Below are positions 27,453 through 35,933 of a stretch of 64,000 nt of DNA, piece after piece. The notes beneath the pieces were generated by a model. That model had not been told where the DNA came from and made no database searches. It saw only the letters and a program-made list of their open reading frames with translations. Every line of letters begins with the position of its first letter. Positions within the stretch are counted from its first letter, which is position 1. The position numbers and the translations under genes are program-made. This DNA is from CAHJXF01 sp039936235 (GTDB lineage Bacteria > Pseudomonadota > Gammaproteobacteria > Burkholderiales > Burkholderiaceae_D), in the NCBI GenBank assembly GCA_039936235.1, contig JBDTIS010000141.1, positions 1 through 64,000 on the forward strand. The letters run 5' to 3'.

Positions 27453-27884
27453 TTACAGCAGCAGGAGATTGTTCGGGGTCGCACCGACGACGGTGCTCAT
27501 CGCGACCCGATGGTCCAGCGTGACGAGACAGCCGCCGTTGGCGACGGCCAACGCGAGCAGGTAGAGGTCGGTGATCTGGTTGTGACCCAGCACGCGGGAC
27601 CAGTCGACCATGCCCGGCGTTCGCAACGAGACGTTGTCGGGCCAGAAGGCATGGTCCAGCCCGACGCAGATCTCGTGGAGTTTTCGCGCGACGACCTGGA
27701 AGCCGACGGGGCCGAGGCGGCTGTAGCCCGGCAGGTTCAGGACGCGGACGACGCCGTTCTCCACTAGCGGGCAGGTGGCGATCCGGAGCTTGCGGCGCTC
27801 GATGAAGGCCAGCGCCTGCGGGTGGAAGACATGGGCCTCGTCCAGCAGCGCCACCCAGACGTTGACGTCCAGCAGGTGGCGCAC
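27453..27884 (-). CDS. vapC: VapC-type PIN-domain toxin
   Basis: A 143-residue PIN-domain ribonuclease. The acidic metal-binding residues can be placed at Asp6 (MRHLLDVNVWVALLDE), Glu in CPLVENGVVRVL, Asp in GHNQITDLYLLALA and Asp in LVTLDHRV. VapC toxins cut tRNA or rRNA and are held inactive by the cognate VapB. The start lies three bases after the antitoxin stop, the standard arrangement. The target RNA cannot be deduced. Confidence 0.9.
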   Translation of the reverse strand: MRHLLDVNVWVALLDEAHVFHPQALAFIERRKLRIATCPLVENGVVRVLNLPGYSRLGPVGFQVVARKLHEICVGLDHAFWPDNVSLRTPGMVDWSRVLGHNQITDLYLLALAVANGGCLVTLDHRVAMSTVVGATPNNLLLL

Positions 27885-27887
27885 GAC

Positions 27888-28127
27888 CTAGAAGCCTTCC
27901 TGGTCCATCAGCGACCGGACGTGCTCGGGAGTGATCGTCTCAGGGCGGGCCGGCAACAGTGCGTATCGGGACGCGGGCTCTGCCAGCATCGCGCGCGGCC
28001 GTCCCTGCGCGACGATGCCCTGCCGCGCCAGCCGCGAGACGGCTTCGCCGATCGAGATGCGTTCGCGCTGCGCGTGCGCCTTCGCATAGGCGAACACGTC
28101 ATCGTCGAGAGCGAGGGTGGTGCGCAT
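27888..28127 (-). CDS. vapB: VapB-type ribbon-helix-helix antitoxin
   Basis: A 79-residue protein. The N-terminus MRTTLALDDDVFAYAKAHAQ and the following ISIGEAVSRLARQG fit a ribbon-helix-helix DNA-binding fold; the C-terminal tail (ITPEHVRSLMDQEGF) would wrap the toxin. It is the first gene of the vapBC pair, and a direct repeat just upstream of its start is the probable autoregulatory operator. Confidence 0.85.
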   Translation of the reverse strand: MRTTLALDDDVFAYAKAHAQRERISIGEAVSRLARQGIVAQGRPRAMLAEPASRYALLPARPETITPEHVRSLMDQEGF

Positions 28128-28139
28128 GGCGGAACCATA

Positions 28140-28171
28140 GCATCAATGCATCAGTTTCGCATCAGTGCATC
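28140..28171. promoter_or_regulatory. Probable vapBC operator, two direct repeats
   Basis: Two 13-base units, GCATCAATGCATC (28140-28152) and GCATCAGTGCATC (28159-28171), are separated by six bases (period 19) and differ at one position. Each has a TGCAT-type symmetry. They lie 12 to 44 bases upstream of vapB, where a VapB-VapC complex would bind. Confidence 0.6.
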
Positions 28172-28262
28172 CGGTCGCGGCCCGGCGGAGTACGCCATGC
28201 GCTCCCACATGCCGGCATGGATGACAACCTGATGCAGATCCCCTCACGCAAGGCAGCGGACC

Positions 28263-28517
28263 GTGTCTGAACCCACCATCGATGCCGCGACCTTCGACGC
28301 ACTGAAGGACCTGCCCGGCGACGAATTCGTCGACGAGCTGGTCGGCTTTTTTTCTCGAAGAGGCGCCCGACATGATCGGGGATCTCCCCGCATCGCTGAC
28401 GACCGGCGACGCGTTCGGCTTCCGTCGCGCCGCGCGCTCGCCGACGATCTGGCGACCGAGGTGATCGGGGCAGTCGTGTTTCCGGGCAAGACGATCGCCC
28501 GTTCGAGCGCACGATGA
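28263..28517 (+). pseudogene. Decayed histidine-phosphotransfer (Hpt) gene
   Basis: From a GTG, the frame reads ATFDALKDLPGDEFVDELVGFF, a good start of an Hpt domain. A run of seven T at 28347-28353 then breaks the frame: removing one T gives FLEEAPDMIGDLPASLTTG and GFRRAARS, the expected second helix. At the place where Hpt proteins carry the phosphorylated His (AAHSLK type) the sequence reads AARSPT, and the remaining helices are missing before a stop. The gene is therefore broken by a frameshift, loss of the active-site His and truncation. No receiver or kinase gene is adjacent. Confidence 0.6.
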
Positions 28518-28532
28518 CGCGGCTGCGCAGCG

Positions 28533-29192
28533 TCAGTCGCGATCCGGCGCACCCAGCGGGAACAGCGGACGATACGGCCTCGCCTCGTCGACCGCACGCG
28601 CGTACGACGGCCGCGCCAGCAGGCGCCGTCGATAGGCGTGCACGTTCGTCCATGACGTGGCGATCGGATGCGTCCAGTCCGCATAGAACAACGCGGGCGC
28701 GGCTGCGCAGTCGGCGAGGCTGAAGCTGTTCCCCGACGCCCATTCGCGGTCGGCCATCCTGCCGTCCAGCCATCGATAGGCCGTGTCCAGCATCTGTCGC
28801 GCGTCATCGACGCCGAAGGGATCGCGCGATTCGGGAGGGCGGATGTGGTCGAACACGATCCTCTGCTGCGGCGTCGAGACGTAGTTGTCGAAGAAGCGAT
28901 CCATCATCCGCACGTCGAGCGCGGCAGCCGCGTCGTCGGGAATCAGCCGCACCGTCCCCGGATGATGCAGTGCGAGATGCTCGATGACGATGGTCGCCTC
29001 GAACACAAGGCGACCTTCGTCGACGAGGATCGGGAAGCGCCGTAGCGGCCACAGCGCCGCGAACGCCGCCCCGATATCCGGCATGTCGGGAGACAGCATC
29101 CGGAACTCGAACGGCGTGGCGTTCTCGTAGAGCGCGATCAGCGCCTTCTGGCAGTACGACGAGAACGGATGGGCATACAGCAGCAGCGCCAT
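28533..29192 (-). CDS. Glutathione S-transferase family protein
   Basis: A 219-residue cytoplasmic protein. The N-terminal thioredoxin-like domain begins LLLYAHPFSSYCQKALIALYE and contains RRFPILVDEGRLVFEATIVIEHL, where the cis-Pro and the E-A/S pair that holds the glutathione gamma-glutamyl group are visible. The C-terminal helical domain has SLADCAAAPALFYADW. It likely conjugates or reduces electrophiles. It overlaps nothing and lies six bases downstream of the VOC gene, so the two probably form an operon. Confidence 0.88.
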   Translation of the reverse strand: MALLLYAHPFSSYCQKALIALYENATPFEFRMLSPDMPDIGAAFAALWPLRRFPILVDEGRLVFEATIVIEHLALHHPGTVRLIPDDAAAALDVRMMDRFFDNYVSTPQQRIVFDHIRPPESRDPFGVDDARQMLDTAYRWLDGRMADREWASGNSFSLADCAAAPALFYADWTHPIATSWTNVHAYRRRLLARPSYARAVDEARPYRPLFPLGAPDRD

Positions 29193-29198
29193 CTGCGG

Positions 29199-29666
29199 TC
29201 ACCCGCCCATCTTCTGCATGCCCTCGATCAGCTGCTCGGGGGTGAAGTCGTGCTGGTGCGTGGCCATCGACCACTTGTGCCCGAACGGATCGACCAGCAT
29301 GCCGTAGCGATCGCCCCAGAACATGTCGGCGACCGGCATCACGACGGTCGCACCGGCCGCGACGGCTTTCGCGAACGCGGCGTCGACATCCTCGACGTAG
29401 ACGTGGATCGTGACGGAGCTACCCTTGAGCGCCAGCGGACCGAGGGCATCCCACTCCGGCATCTCGTCGACCAGCATCAGCACCGAGTCGCCGATGCGCA
29501 TACCGGCATGCATGATTTTGCCGGTCGGCATCACGAGCCGGGACAGTTCGACGGCGCCGAACGCGGCGGTGTAGAAGTCGATCGCGTTCGCGGCGCCGGC
29601 GCAGACCAGATGCGGCGTCAGCGAGTGCATGCCTTCGGGGATTGCCTTGACGGGAGTAGCGGACAT
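29199..29666 (-). CDS. PhnB/YkcA-like VOC-family protein
   Basis: A 155-residue glyoxalase-fold protein. AIDFYTAAFGAVELSRL and MHAGMRIGDSVLMLVDE are typical of the PhnB-like group (DNA-binding 3-demethylubiquinone-9 methyltransferase-like in old annotations). VTIHVYVEDVDAAFAKAVAAGA and DRYGMLVDPFGHKW make up the second beta-alpha-beta-beta-beta module. Function is unknown; a role in electrophile or antibiotic resistance is possible. It is upstream of, and probably co-transcribed with, the GST gene. SD-like GGAGAAA lies before the ATG. Confidence 0.85.
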   Translation of the reverse strand: MSATPVKAIPEGMHSLTPHLVCAGAANAIDFYTAAFGAVELSRLVMPTGKIMHAGMRIGDSVLMLVDEMPEWDALGPLALKGSSVTIHVYVEDVDAAFAKAVAAGATVVMPVADMFWGDRYGMLVDPFGHKWSMATHQHDFTPEQLIEGMQKMGG

Positions 29667-30129
29667 CGCGGTTTCTCCTGAAAAAATGATGTGGGATAGC
29701 GATCCGTCGATCGACTGCGCGGGTGGTGACGAGACGGTGGGGGAGGCCGTGAGTTTCGTCGGCGTGGAACCGGAGGAAGGACGTGATCTTCCCGAATACT
29801 GGAATCGGCGGGTCTCCTGAATCGGCGGAAGGCGGCGACGGCCCGGTCTAGCCAGCCTGCCACCTCGTCGAACGAGTCACCGCAGAATCGACAGTCGTTC
29901 GCAGAAACGGGTCCTGATCGGCAAGGCGGCCGATCCTGACGGAACGACGCGGGCGCCACCGATATAGAAGCCGGGTCGCGCTACGGGACGGCGCAGCGAT
30001 GGGTCGTTCTGCTGTCGAGCGTCGCGGCGATGCTGCTGCAGACACTCGGCATGCGGCGCGGTCTGATCGCGCGCAAGGATCTCGCCCGCGCCTGCCGGGA
30101 TCGCTATCGCGTCGGCTGAGCGGCGACGA
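29667..30129. other. Intergenic stretch without a supported gene
   Basis: This 463-base gap separates the VOC gene from the FNT gene. Short open frames exist on both strands, including one ending near 30119 that reads WVVLLSSVAAMLLQTLG, but none has a credible start, length or recognisable domain. No terminator with a T-run or repeat was seen. Confidence 0.5.
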
Positions 30130-31086
30130 TCAGCGGTTGCGAGGCCTGGCCGGAGCGGCCCCGGCCTTCGTGCGCGGCGATGCCTTGCTGCTGTCGTCGT
30201 CCGGTGTCGGCATCTCGCGCTCGGCTCCCTTCAGTTCGCCACGGATCTGTCCGTACGCCAGCAGCGTGAAGACGACTGTGCCGCCGACCACGTTGCCGAC
30301 CAGTGTCGGGAGGAAGAAGCGCGTCACCGCGTCGCCGAAGCGCATCGATCCGTCGAGCACCAGGTATGCGGCTTCGACGGTGCCGGCGACGACGTGGTCG
30401 AAGCCGCCGAGCGCGATCAGGTAGGTCATCAGCACGATGATGGCGAGCCCGGAGCCTTCGATGCCGGCCAGGATCCACACCAGCGACGCGATCAGGAATC
30501 CCGACACCATCGCGCGCGGCATCGTCTCCATCGGCACGGAGTCGGCGAGATGTGCGCAGACCTCGTGGATCGCCTTCGCCAGTTCGGGCTCGATCGCGCC
30601 GCTGTGGCGCAGGAACACCGCGAACAGCGCGGCGCCGACGACGTTGGCGATCAGCACCACGGCCCACAGCCGCAACATCAGCAGCAGGTTGCGCAGGTGC
30701 GACTTCGCCATCACCGGCACGACGGCCGTGATGACGTTCTCGGTGAAGAGCTGCTGGCGGCTCAGGATGACGATCACGAAGCCGACGCTGTAGCCGAGCA
30801 TCGAGATGATCGGCGACCAGCCGCCCTGCGGCAGATACCGCTGCAGCATCGCCGGCGTGAGCACCGAGAAGCCGATGCTGAGGCCCGCGACCATCCCGGA
30901 CCACCATAGCGACTGCAGAGGCCGTTCGAGCTCTTCCTGGCCGTTGCGGCGGATGATCTCGAACAGCACCGGCGCCCGGTGCGGCATCTGGTCGCGGATG
31001 TGCGTCTCTTCGTCGGCGGTCAGTTCGACCGCCGATTCCAGGTCGGGGCCGTTCGGATCGGCGTCCTTCTCTTCAGCCGCGCTCAT
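30130..31086 (-). CDS. Formate/nitrite-transporter (FNT) family channel, YfdC-like
   Basis: A 318-residue membrane protein. A charged N-terminal tail leads to EELERPLQSLWWSGMVAGL, typical of the YfdC-like branch of FNT pentameric channels, followed by six hydrophobic segments; the selectivity region includes ENVITAVVPVM and TLVGNVVGGTVVF. FNT channels conduct formate, nitrite, hydrosulfide or small weak acids; YfdC substrates are not established. The C-terminal 35 residues are basic and Pro/Ala-rich. It sits 45 bases downstream of the thioredoxin-like gene on the same strand. Confidence 0.85.
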   Translation of the reverse strand: MSAAEEKDADPNGPDLESAVELTADEETHIRDQMPHRAPVLFEIIRRNGQEELERPLQSLWWSGMVAGLSIGFSVLTPAMLQRYLPQGGWSPIISMLGYSVGFVIVILSRQQLFTENVITAVVPVMAKSHLRNLLLMLRLWAVVLIANVVGAALFAVFLRHSGAIEPELAKAIHEVCAHLADSVPMETMPRAMVSGFLIASLVWILAGIEGSGLAIIVLMTYLIALGGFDHVVAGTVEAAYLVLDGSMRFGDAVTRFFLPTLVGNVVGGTVVFTLLAYGQIRGELKGAEREMPTPDDDSSKASPRTKAGAAPARPRNR

Positions 31087-31131
31087 GAACGATCTCCCGG
31101 CAACCGCTGCGGCGAGGGTGGTCGACGTCCA

Positions 31132-31467
31132 TCAGCCGTCGCTCTGAGCCGAATCGGTCATCTCGGCCAGCGCCTGACTGATGACCCTCGCATCCGCAGG
31201 CCGCGTGACGCGCGCGACTTCGTGGCCGCCGACGAGGAAGATCATGGTCGGCCACAGCTTCACGCCGAACGAGCGTCCGGTGGGCCGCCCCCTGCCGTCC
31301 TCGATGCGGATGAGTGCGACGTTCGGAAAGTCCGCGAGCGCATTCGCGATCAGGGGCTCCGCAGCCTGGCACCAGTCGCACCGGTCGGTGCCGAACTGGA
31401 CCACCACCGCCCCAGGCATCACATCGAGTTCCGCACGGCTCGGACCGGGTGCATAAAGGGCTGCCAT
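31132..31467 (-). CDS. Thioredoxin-fold protein with CDWC active site
   Basis: About 111 residues. AVVVQFGTDRCDWCQAAEPLI holds the CxxC motif with Asp-Trp between the cysteines instead of the Gly-Pro of thioredoxin, and LWPTMIFLVGG supplies the cis-Pro. There is no signal peptide, so it is cytoplasmic. The start at 31467 is preferred because GAGGAG precedes it; the upstream open frame is Arg-rich. The unusual dipeptide should alter redox potential. It may be co-transcribed with the FNT gene. Confidence 0.8.
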   Translation of the reverse strand: MAALYAPGPSRAELDVMPGAVVVQFGTDRCDWCQAAEPLIANALADFPNVALIRIEDGRGRPTGRSFGVKLWPTMIFLVGGHEVARVTRPADARVISQALAEMTDSAQSDG

Positions 31468-31789
31468 CGTCGCTCCTCGTCTGGTCCGCGGCCGCCATCG
31501 GTCGGGACGATGGGGTCGATTATCGCGTGTGTCGCAGCGGCGTCCGAATGGCGTTCTCGTTACAACTGGACTTCCCCGATGGCCGATCTCACGCCGGACC
31601 GTCACCTTCCGGTTCCGCGAACTCGCTTTCGCGAAACGCGTGTCGAGACGCCGGCCCGGCGACCGTCGCTGCTAGGTCGTTCGCGACGCATGCGAAGGGC
31701 TTCTTCCGCGACGCATCCGTCCACACCTCCTGTCCAGGCGGTTCTTCCCCTTCCGTCGGGGCGGGCGTGTCGTGACGATGTAACGCTCG

Positions 31790-33556
31790 CTACATGAAGC
31801 CCAGACGGCGCGCGATCCACGAGCGCGTGTCGGCCGGATCGATCACTGCGTCGATCTCGAGTGTCGCCGCCATGTTCAGCGCGCTGCCGCGTTCGTATTG
31901 CGATGCGACCAGGCGCCGGTACAGCGCGTCGCGTTCAGGCCCGGCGGCGGCCGCCTCGAGCTCCTTGCGATAACCGAGCCGGACCGCGCCCTCGAGCCCC
32001 ATCGCACCGAACTCGCCGGTCGGCCACGACACGATCGCGGAAGCCGCGTGGAAGCCGCCTCCGGTCAGCGCCATCGCGCCCAGCCCATAGGCCTTGCGCA
32101 GCACGACCGCGACCAGCGGCACGCGCAGTTGCGCGTTGGCGATGAACAGCCGGCCCGCGTGCCGGACCTGTCCGCGCGCCTCGGTGTCGGGTCCGACCAT
32201 GAAGCCCGGTGTGTCGATCAGCGACACGATCGGCAGTTCGCCGCGGTCGCACAGCGCGATGAACTGCGCGGCCTTGTCGGCGGCGTCGCCGTCGATCGCC
32301 CCGCCGCCTTCGGACGACTGGCTCACCAGCATGCCGACGGAGCGACCCTCGATGCGCGCGAGGAAGGTCAGGATCGCCGGTCCGAAGCGCGGCCGCAGTT
32401 CGAGCAGCGCCTCGTCGTCGACCAGCGTCTTCACGATGGTCCGCACGTCGTAGGCGCGGACGCGACTGAGCGGCAGCGCGTCGCGCAGCGCAGCCTGGTC
32501 GCCGGACGTCCACGACTTCGACGGCCCCTGCAGGAAGCCGAGGTACTGCTTCGCGACCGCCACGGCCGCCGCCTCGTCGTCGCACAGCACGTCGATGACG
32601 CCGTTGCCGTCGAGTACGTCGGCCGGACCGATCTGCTCGGGCCTGAACACGCCGAGGCCGCCGCCTTCGATCATCGCGGGGCCGCCCATGCCGAGGTTGC
32701 TGCCGCGGGTCGCGATGATGAGGTCGCTGCAGCCGGCCAGCGCCGCGTTGCCGGCGAAGCAGCGGCCCGCGACGATCGCGACGACCGGCACGCGACCCGA
32801 CAGCCGTGCATAGCTCGCGAACGTCGGCACGTGCAGGCCGGCCACGATCGGCATGTCGACGTCGCCGGGCCGCCCGCCGCCGCCTTCGGCGAACAGTACG
32901 ACCGGCAGCTTCTCGACGTCCGCGATGGCGAGCATGCGATCGGTCTTCTGATGGTTTCGATGGCCCTGCGTGCCGGCCAGCACCGTCGCGTCGTACGCCA
33001 TCACGACGCAACGCGTTCCGCCGATCGTGCCGATGCCGGTGACCATGCCGTCGGCCGGCGTGTTGCGGATCAGGTCGTCGGCGTCGCGTCGCCCGCTCTG
33101 CGCGGCGACGGCGAGTGCGCCGTATTCGACGAAGCTGCCGGGGTCGCACAGGTCGGCGACGTTCTCGCGCGCGCTGCGCAGGCCGAGGGCGTGACGCTTG
33201 TCGATGGCGCGCGGCCGCGCGGTGTCGAGCGTGAGGGCGTGACGCTCGAAGTGGGCGGCCAGCTCGTGGCGCAAGCCGTCGAATATCGCGTGCACGGCAT
33301 GCGGCGCGGCGCTATCCGGGCCGGTGGATGCGCCCGCCGCCTCGATCCGCATCAGCACATCGTCGTTCTGGACCAGGTCGCCGGCGACGACGAGCACCTC
33401 GACGACGATGCCGTCGCATCGCGCGCGCAACTCGTGCTCCATCTTCATCGCCTCGACGATGGCGACCACCTCGCCGTCGCGGACCCGTCGGCCGGGGCCG
33501 GCCACGATCTCCACCACGGTCGCACTCATCGGAGTGCGGATCTCCTCGCTGCTCAT
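31790..33556 (-). CDS. Biotin-carrier / carboxyltransferase fusion
   Basis: About 588 residues. Residues 1-70 form a biotinyl domain (MSATVVEIVAGPGRRVRDGE, biotin Lys in VEAMKMEHE). Residues 90-588 are an acyl-CoA carboxyltransferase of the MCC/PCC beta type, with FAEGGGGRPGD, GRCFAGNAALAGCSDLIIAT and LIDTPGFMVGPDTEARG. It would move CO2 from biotin to an acyl-CoA. The usual partners have the carrier on the biotin carboxylase or alone, so this carrier-CT fusion needs a separate biotin carboxylase, which is not adjacent. The start at 33556 follows the biotinyl domain start; upstream open frame is spurious. Confidence 0.88.
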   Translation of the reverse strand: MSSEEIRTPMSATVVEIVAGPGRRVRDGEVVAIVEAMKMEHELRARCDGIVVEVLVVAGDLVQNDDVLMRIEAAGASTGPDSAAPHAVHAIFDGLRHELAAHFERHALTLDTARPRAIDKRHALGLRSARENVADLCDPGSFVEYGALAVAAQSGRRDADDLIRNTPADGMVTGIGTIGGTRCVVMAYDATVLAGTQGHRNHQKTDRMLAIADVEKLPVVLFAEGGGGRPGDVDMPIVAGLHVPTFASYARLSGRVPVVAIVAGRCFAGNAALAGCSDLIIATRGSNLGMGGPAMIEGGGLGVFRPEQIGPADVLDGNGVIDVLCDDEAAAVAVAKQYLGFLQGPSKSWTSGDQAALRDALPLSRVRAYDVRTIVKTLVDDEALLELRPRFGPAILTFLARIEGRSVGMLVSQSSEGGGAIDGDAADKAAQFIALCDRGELPIVSLIDTPGFMVGPDTEARGQVRHAGRLFIANAQLRVPLVAVVLRKAYGLGAMALTGGGFHAASAIVSWPTGEFGAMGLEGAVRLGYRKELEAAAAGPERDALYRRLVASQYERGSALNMAATLEIDAVIDPADTRSWIARRLGFM

Positions 33557-33627
33557 GCGGGCTCCGTCGCGCTGCACCTGAATCGCGCGGAGTCTCGCAC
33601 AGCGGGTCGGACCTTTCGCGGCGCGCG

Positions 33628-34560
33628 TCAGGTCGCGCCGGGTATAGCCGCCTTCGAATCGGTCGCGGCGATCGCTACCTGCAGCGACGGGCCCATGCCC
33701 TTGCGGTCGACACCCGGATAGAGCGTGACGTGCGGGAACGGGATCTCGATGTTCTTCTCGTCGAACACGGCTTTCAGACGTCGCAGGTACTCGCGCCGCA
33801 CCATCCACTGCGCGAGCGGCGCAACCCGGAAGCGTCCGCGCAGGATCACCGCGCTGTCGTCCCAGCGTTCCACACCGACGACCTCGAACGGATCGAGGAT
33901 GAGATCCTTGAACGGCGCGTCGTCCCGCAGTTGGGCGGCCACCTCGGCCATCACGGCCAGGCAGTCGTCGGCGTTCTCGCGGTAGGCGACGCCGATGTCC
34001 ATCACCGAGTAGGCGAAGCCGCGGGCCTTGTTGGTGACGGTCGTGATCAGTCCGTTGGGGACGAAATGCACGTGGCCGTCGTAGTCGCGCAGCCGTACGT
34101 GACGCAGCGTCAGGTCCTCGACGAGGCCGCTGATGCCGGCAATGTCGACCACGTCGCCGGTGCGGATCTGGTCCTCCAGCAGCAGGAAGAAGCCCGCGAA
34201 ATAGTCCTTTACCAGGCTCTGCGCGCCGAAGCCGACGGCCACGCCGACCACCCCCGCCGCGCCGAGGATCGGAGCGAGCGAGATGCCCACTTCGGCCAGG
34301 ACCAGCATGAACGCGATGACGCCGACGACCAGCGCGATCAGATAGCGGGTGACGCGGCCGAGCGTCTCGGCCCGCTTCACCGACTCCACGCCGCCCATAC
34401 GTGCCGTGATGCGGATGCGAACCGCGCGGACCAGCCGTTGCAGGACGGCGATCGCGGCCCAGGCGAGGATCAGGATCAGGACGATGCGGATCCCCGACTT
34501 GATGGGGCCTTCCCAGCGCGACCAGTCGATCCGGTCGAGCATTGCCATGAGACGGTTCAT
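33628..34560 (-). CDS. MscS-family mechanosensitive channel
   Basis: About 310 residues, with an N-terminal amphipathic stretch, three hydrophobic segments and the MscS pore helix with Gly/Ala spacing: ILGAAGVVGVAVGFGAQSLVKDYFAG. The beta domain then shows GDVVDIAGISGLVEDLTLRHVRL and the C-terminal alpha/beta vestibule. It releases solutes upon hypo-osmotic stress. ATG at 34560 with AGGGAGA upstream is a clear start. It is upstream of the carboxyltransferase fusion on the same strand; no functional link is apparent. Confidence 0.92.
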   Translation of the reverse strand: MNRLMAMLDRIDWSRWEGPIKSGIRIVLILILAWAAIAVLQRLVRAVRIRITARMGGVESVKRAETLGRVTRYLIALVVGVIAFMLVLAEVGISLAPILGAAGVVGVAVGFGAQSLVKDYFAGFFLLLEDQIRTGDVVDIAGISGLVEDLTLRHVRLRDYDGHVHFVPNGLITTVTNKARGFAYSVMDIGVAYRENADDCLAVMAEVAAQLRDDAPFKDLILDPFEVVGVERWDDSAVILRGRFRVAPLAQWMVRREYLRRLKAVFDEKNIEIPFPHVTLYPGVDRKGMGPSLQVAIAATDSKAAIPGAT

Positions 34561-34849
34561 CGATATTCTCCCTGTGTGCGTGATCGTTCGTCGCTGGTCC
34601 GTCGGTCCGGCGCGAAGCGGTCCGGCGTCCTGCGGCTGCAAAGGTTCCCCGGCGAACGCGCGCGAGCGGCGCTTTCGGGCCGCGCGCGGTGGCTGGCAGC
34701 ATGGAAATTCCCGATGTCCACGACCGGGACGGTAGGCTAGGATGCGTCGCTTCTCGGGCGCGACGGATCGCACGATGCCCGCTGGCCGTACCCCCGGCGT
34801 CCCCGCGTCCCACGTTCGCTGGGGCAGGGCGCTTCACAACGGAGACATC

Positions 34850-35845
34850 ATGTTCAACCAATCTTCCGGTGGCGCTGGACGACGCGCCGCCTCGTTCGTC
34901 CGTTCGTGCATCGGCGTCGCCGCGTGTGCGGCCGCGGTGTCCGCCGCCCCCGCGTTCGCGCAGCAGAAATTCGTCAACGTCCTGACCGGTGGCCAGAGCG
35001 GCGTCTACTACCCGCTCGGCGTCGCGTTGAGCCAGATCTATGCGAAGGCCCTGCCCGACGTGCGGACCAGTGCACAGGCGACCAAGGCTTCGGCCGAGAA
35101 CCTCAACCTCGTGCAGGCGGGCAAGGGCGAGGTCGCGTTCTCGCTCGGCGACGCATTGTCGGATGCCTACAAGGGCAACGAGGAAGCCGGCTTCAAGACG
35201 CCGCTCAAGAAGCTGCGCGTCATGGGCGCGATCTACCCGAACTACATCCAGATCGTCGCGACCGCCGAATCGGGCATCAAGACGCTCGCCGACCTCAAGG
35301 GCAAGCGCATCTCGGTCGGTGCGCCGAAGTCCGGCACCGAGCTGAACGCCCGGGCCGTGCTGAAAGCTGCCGGCCTGTCGTACAGCGACTTCTCGAAGGT
35401 CGAGTATCTCGCGTTCGGCGAATCGGTCGAATTGATGAAGAACCGCCAGCTCGACGCGACGCTGCAGTCGGCCGGCCTCGGCGTCGCGTCGATCCGCGAC
35501 CTGGCGACGTCGGTGCCGATCGTCGTCGTCGCGGTCCCGGCCGACGTGGTCGCGAAGGTCGGCGATGCAGCCTACCAGGCGGTGATGATCCCCGCCAACA
35601 CCTACGGGGGGCAGACCACCGCGGTGCCGACCGTCGCGATCGAGAACTATCTCGTCACCAGCGAGAGCGTGCCCACCGACATGGTCTACGCGCTGACCAA
35701 GGCGACCTTCGAGCATCTCGACGTGCTGGTGGCCGCGCACAACGCGGCCAAGGCCATCTCGAAGGAAAACGCGGCGAAGAATCCGCCCGTGCCGCTGCAC
35801 CCGGGCGCGGAGAAGTACTTTCGCGAGATCGGCGTCCTGAAGTAA
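34850..35845 (+). CDS. TAXI-family TRAP transporter solute receptor
   Basis: About 331 residues. A signal peptide (basic start, then SCIGVAACAAAVSAAPAFA) leads to FVNVLTGGQSGVYYPLGVAL, the TAXI-family opening with GGxxGxYYPLG. TSAQATKASAENLNLVQAGKGEVAFSLGDA and GKRISVGAPKSGTELNAR are further family features. It captures a dicarboxylate or amino acid in the periplasm for the TRAP permease encoded next. The ATG is preceded by GGAG. The open frame upstream of 34850 is noise. Confidence 0.92.
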   Translation: MFNQSSGGAGRRAASFVRSCIGVAACAAAVSAAPAFAQQKFVNVLTGGQSGVYYPLGVALSQIYAKALPDVRTSAQATKASAENLNLVQAGKGEVAFSLGDALSDAYKGNEEAGFKTPLKKLRVMGAIYPNYIQIVATAESGIKTLADLKGKRISVGAPKSGTELNARAVLKAAGLSYSDFSKVEYLAFGESVELMKNRQLDATLQSAGLGVASIRDLATSVPIVVVAVPADVVAKVGDAAYQAVMIPANTYGGQTTAVPTVAIENYLVTSESVPTDMVYALTKATFEHLDVLVAAHNAAKAISKENAAKNPPVPLHPGAEKYFREIGVLK

Positions 35846-35933
35846 GTCGTCGAGGGTGATCGTCGTCCCTTCCCCCTAAACTGCAAGCGCCGCTTCCTGC
35901 CTGCTTCCCGCCCCGTTTTCAGATCGAGTCCGC

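Noticed and set aside
28209..28220. Short perfect palindrome CATGCCGGCATG
   Set aside because: Twelve bases in GC-rich DNA are expected by chance, and no copy was noticed elsewhere.
29940..30119. Short frame ending in LIARKDLARACRDRYRVG with a hydrophobic stretch
   Set aside because: No start codon with a ribosome-binding site, under 50 residues and no family match.
33557..35800. Long upstream extension of the carboxyltransferase frame antisense to mscS and the TAXI receptor
   Set aside because: It overlaps two clear genes and has no domain before the biotinyl start at 33556.
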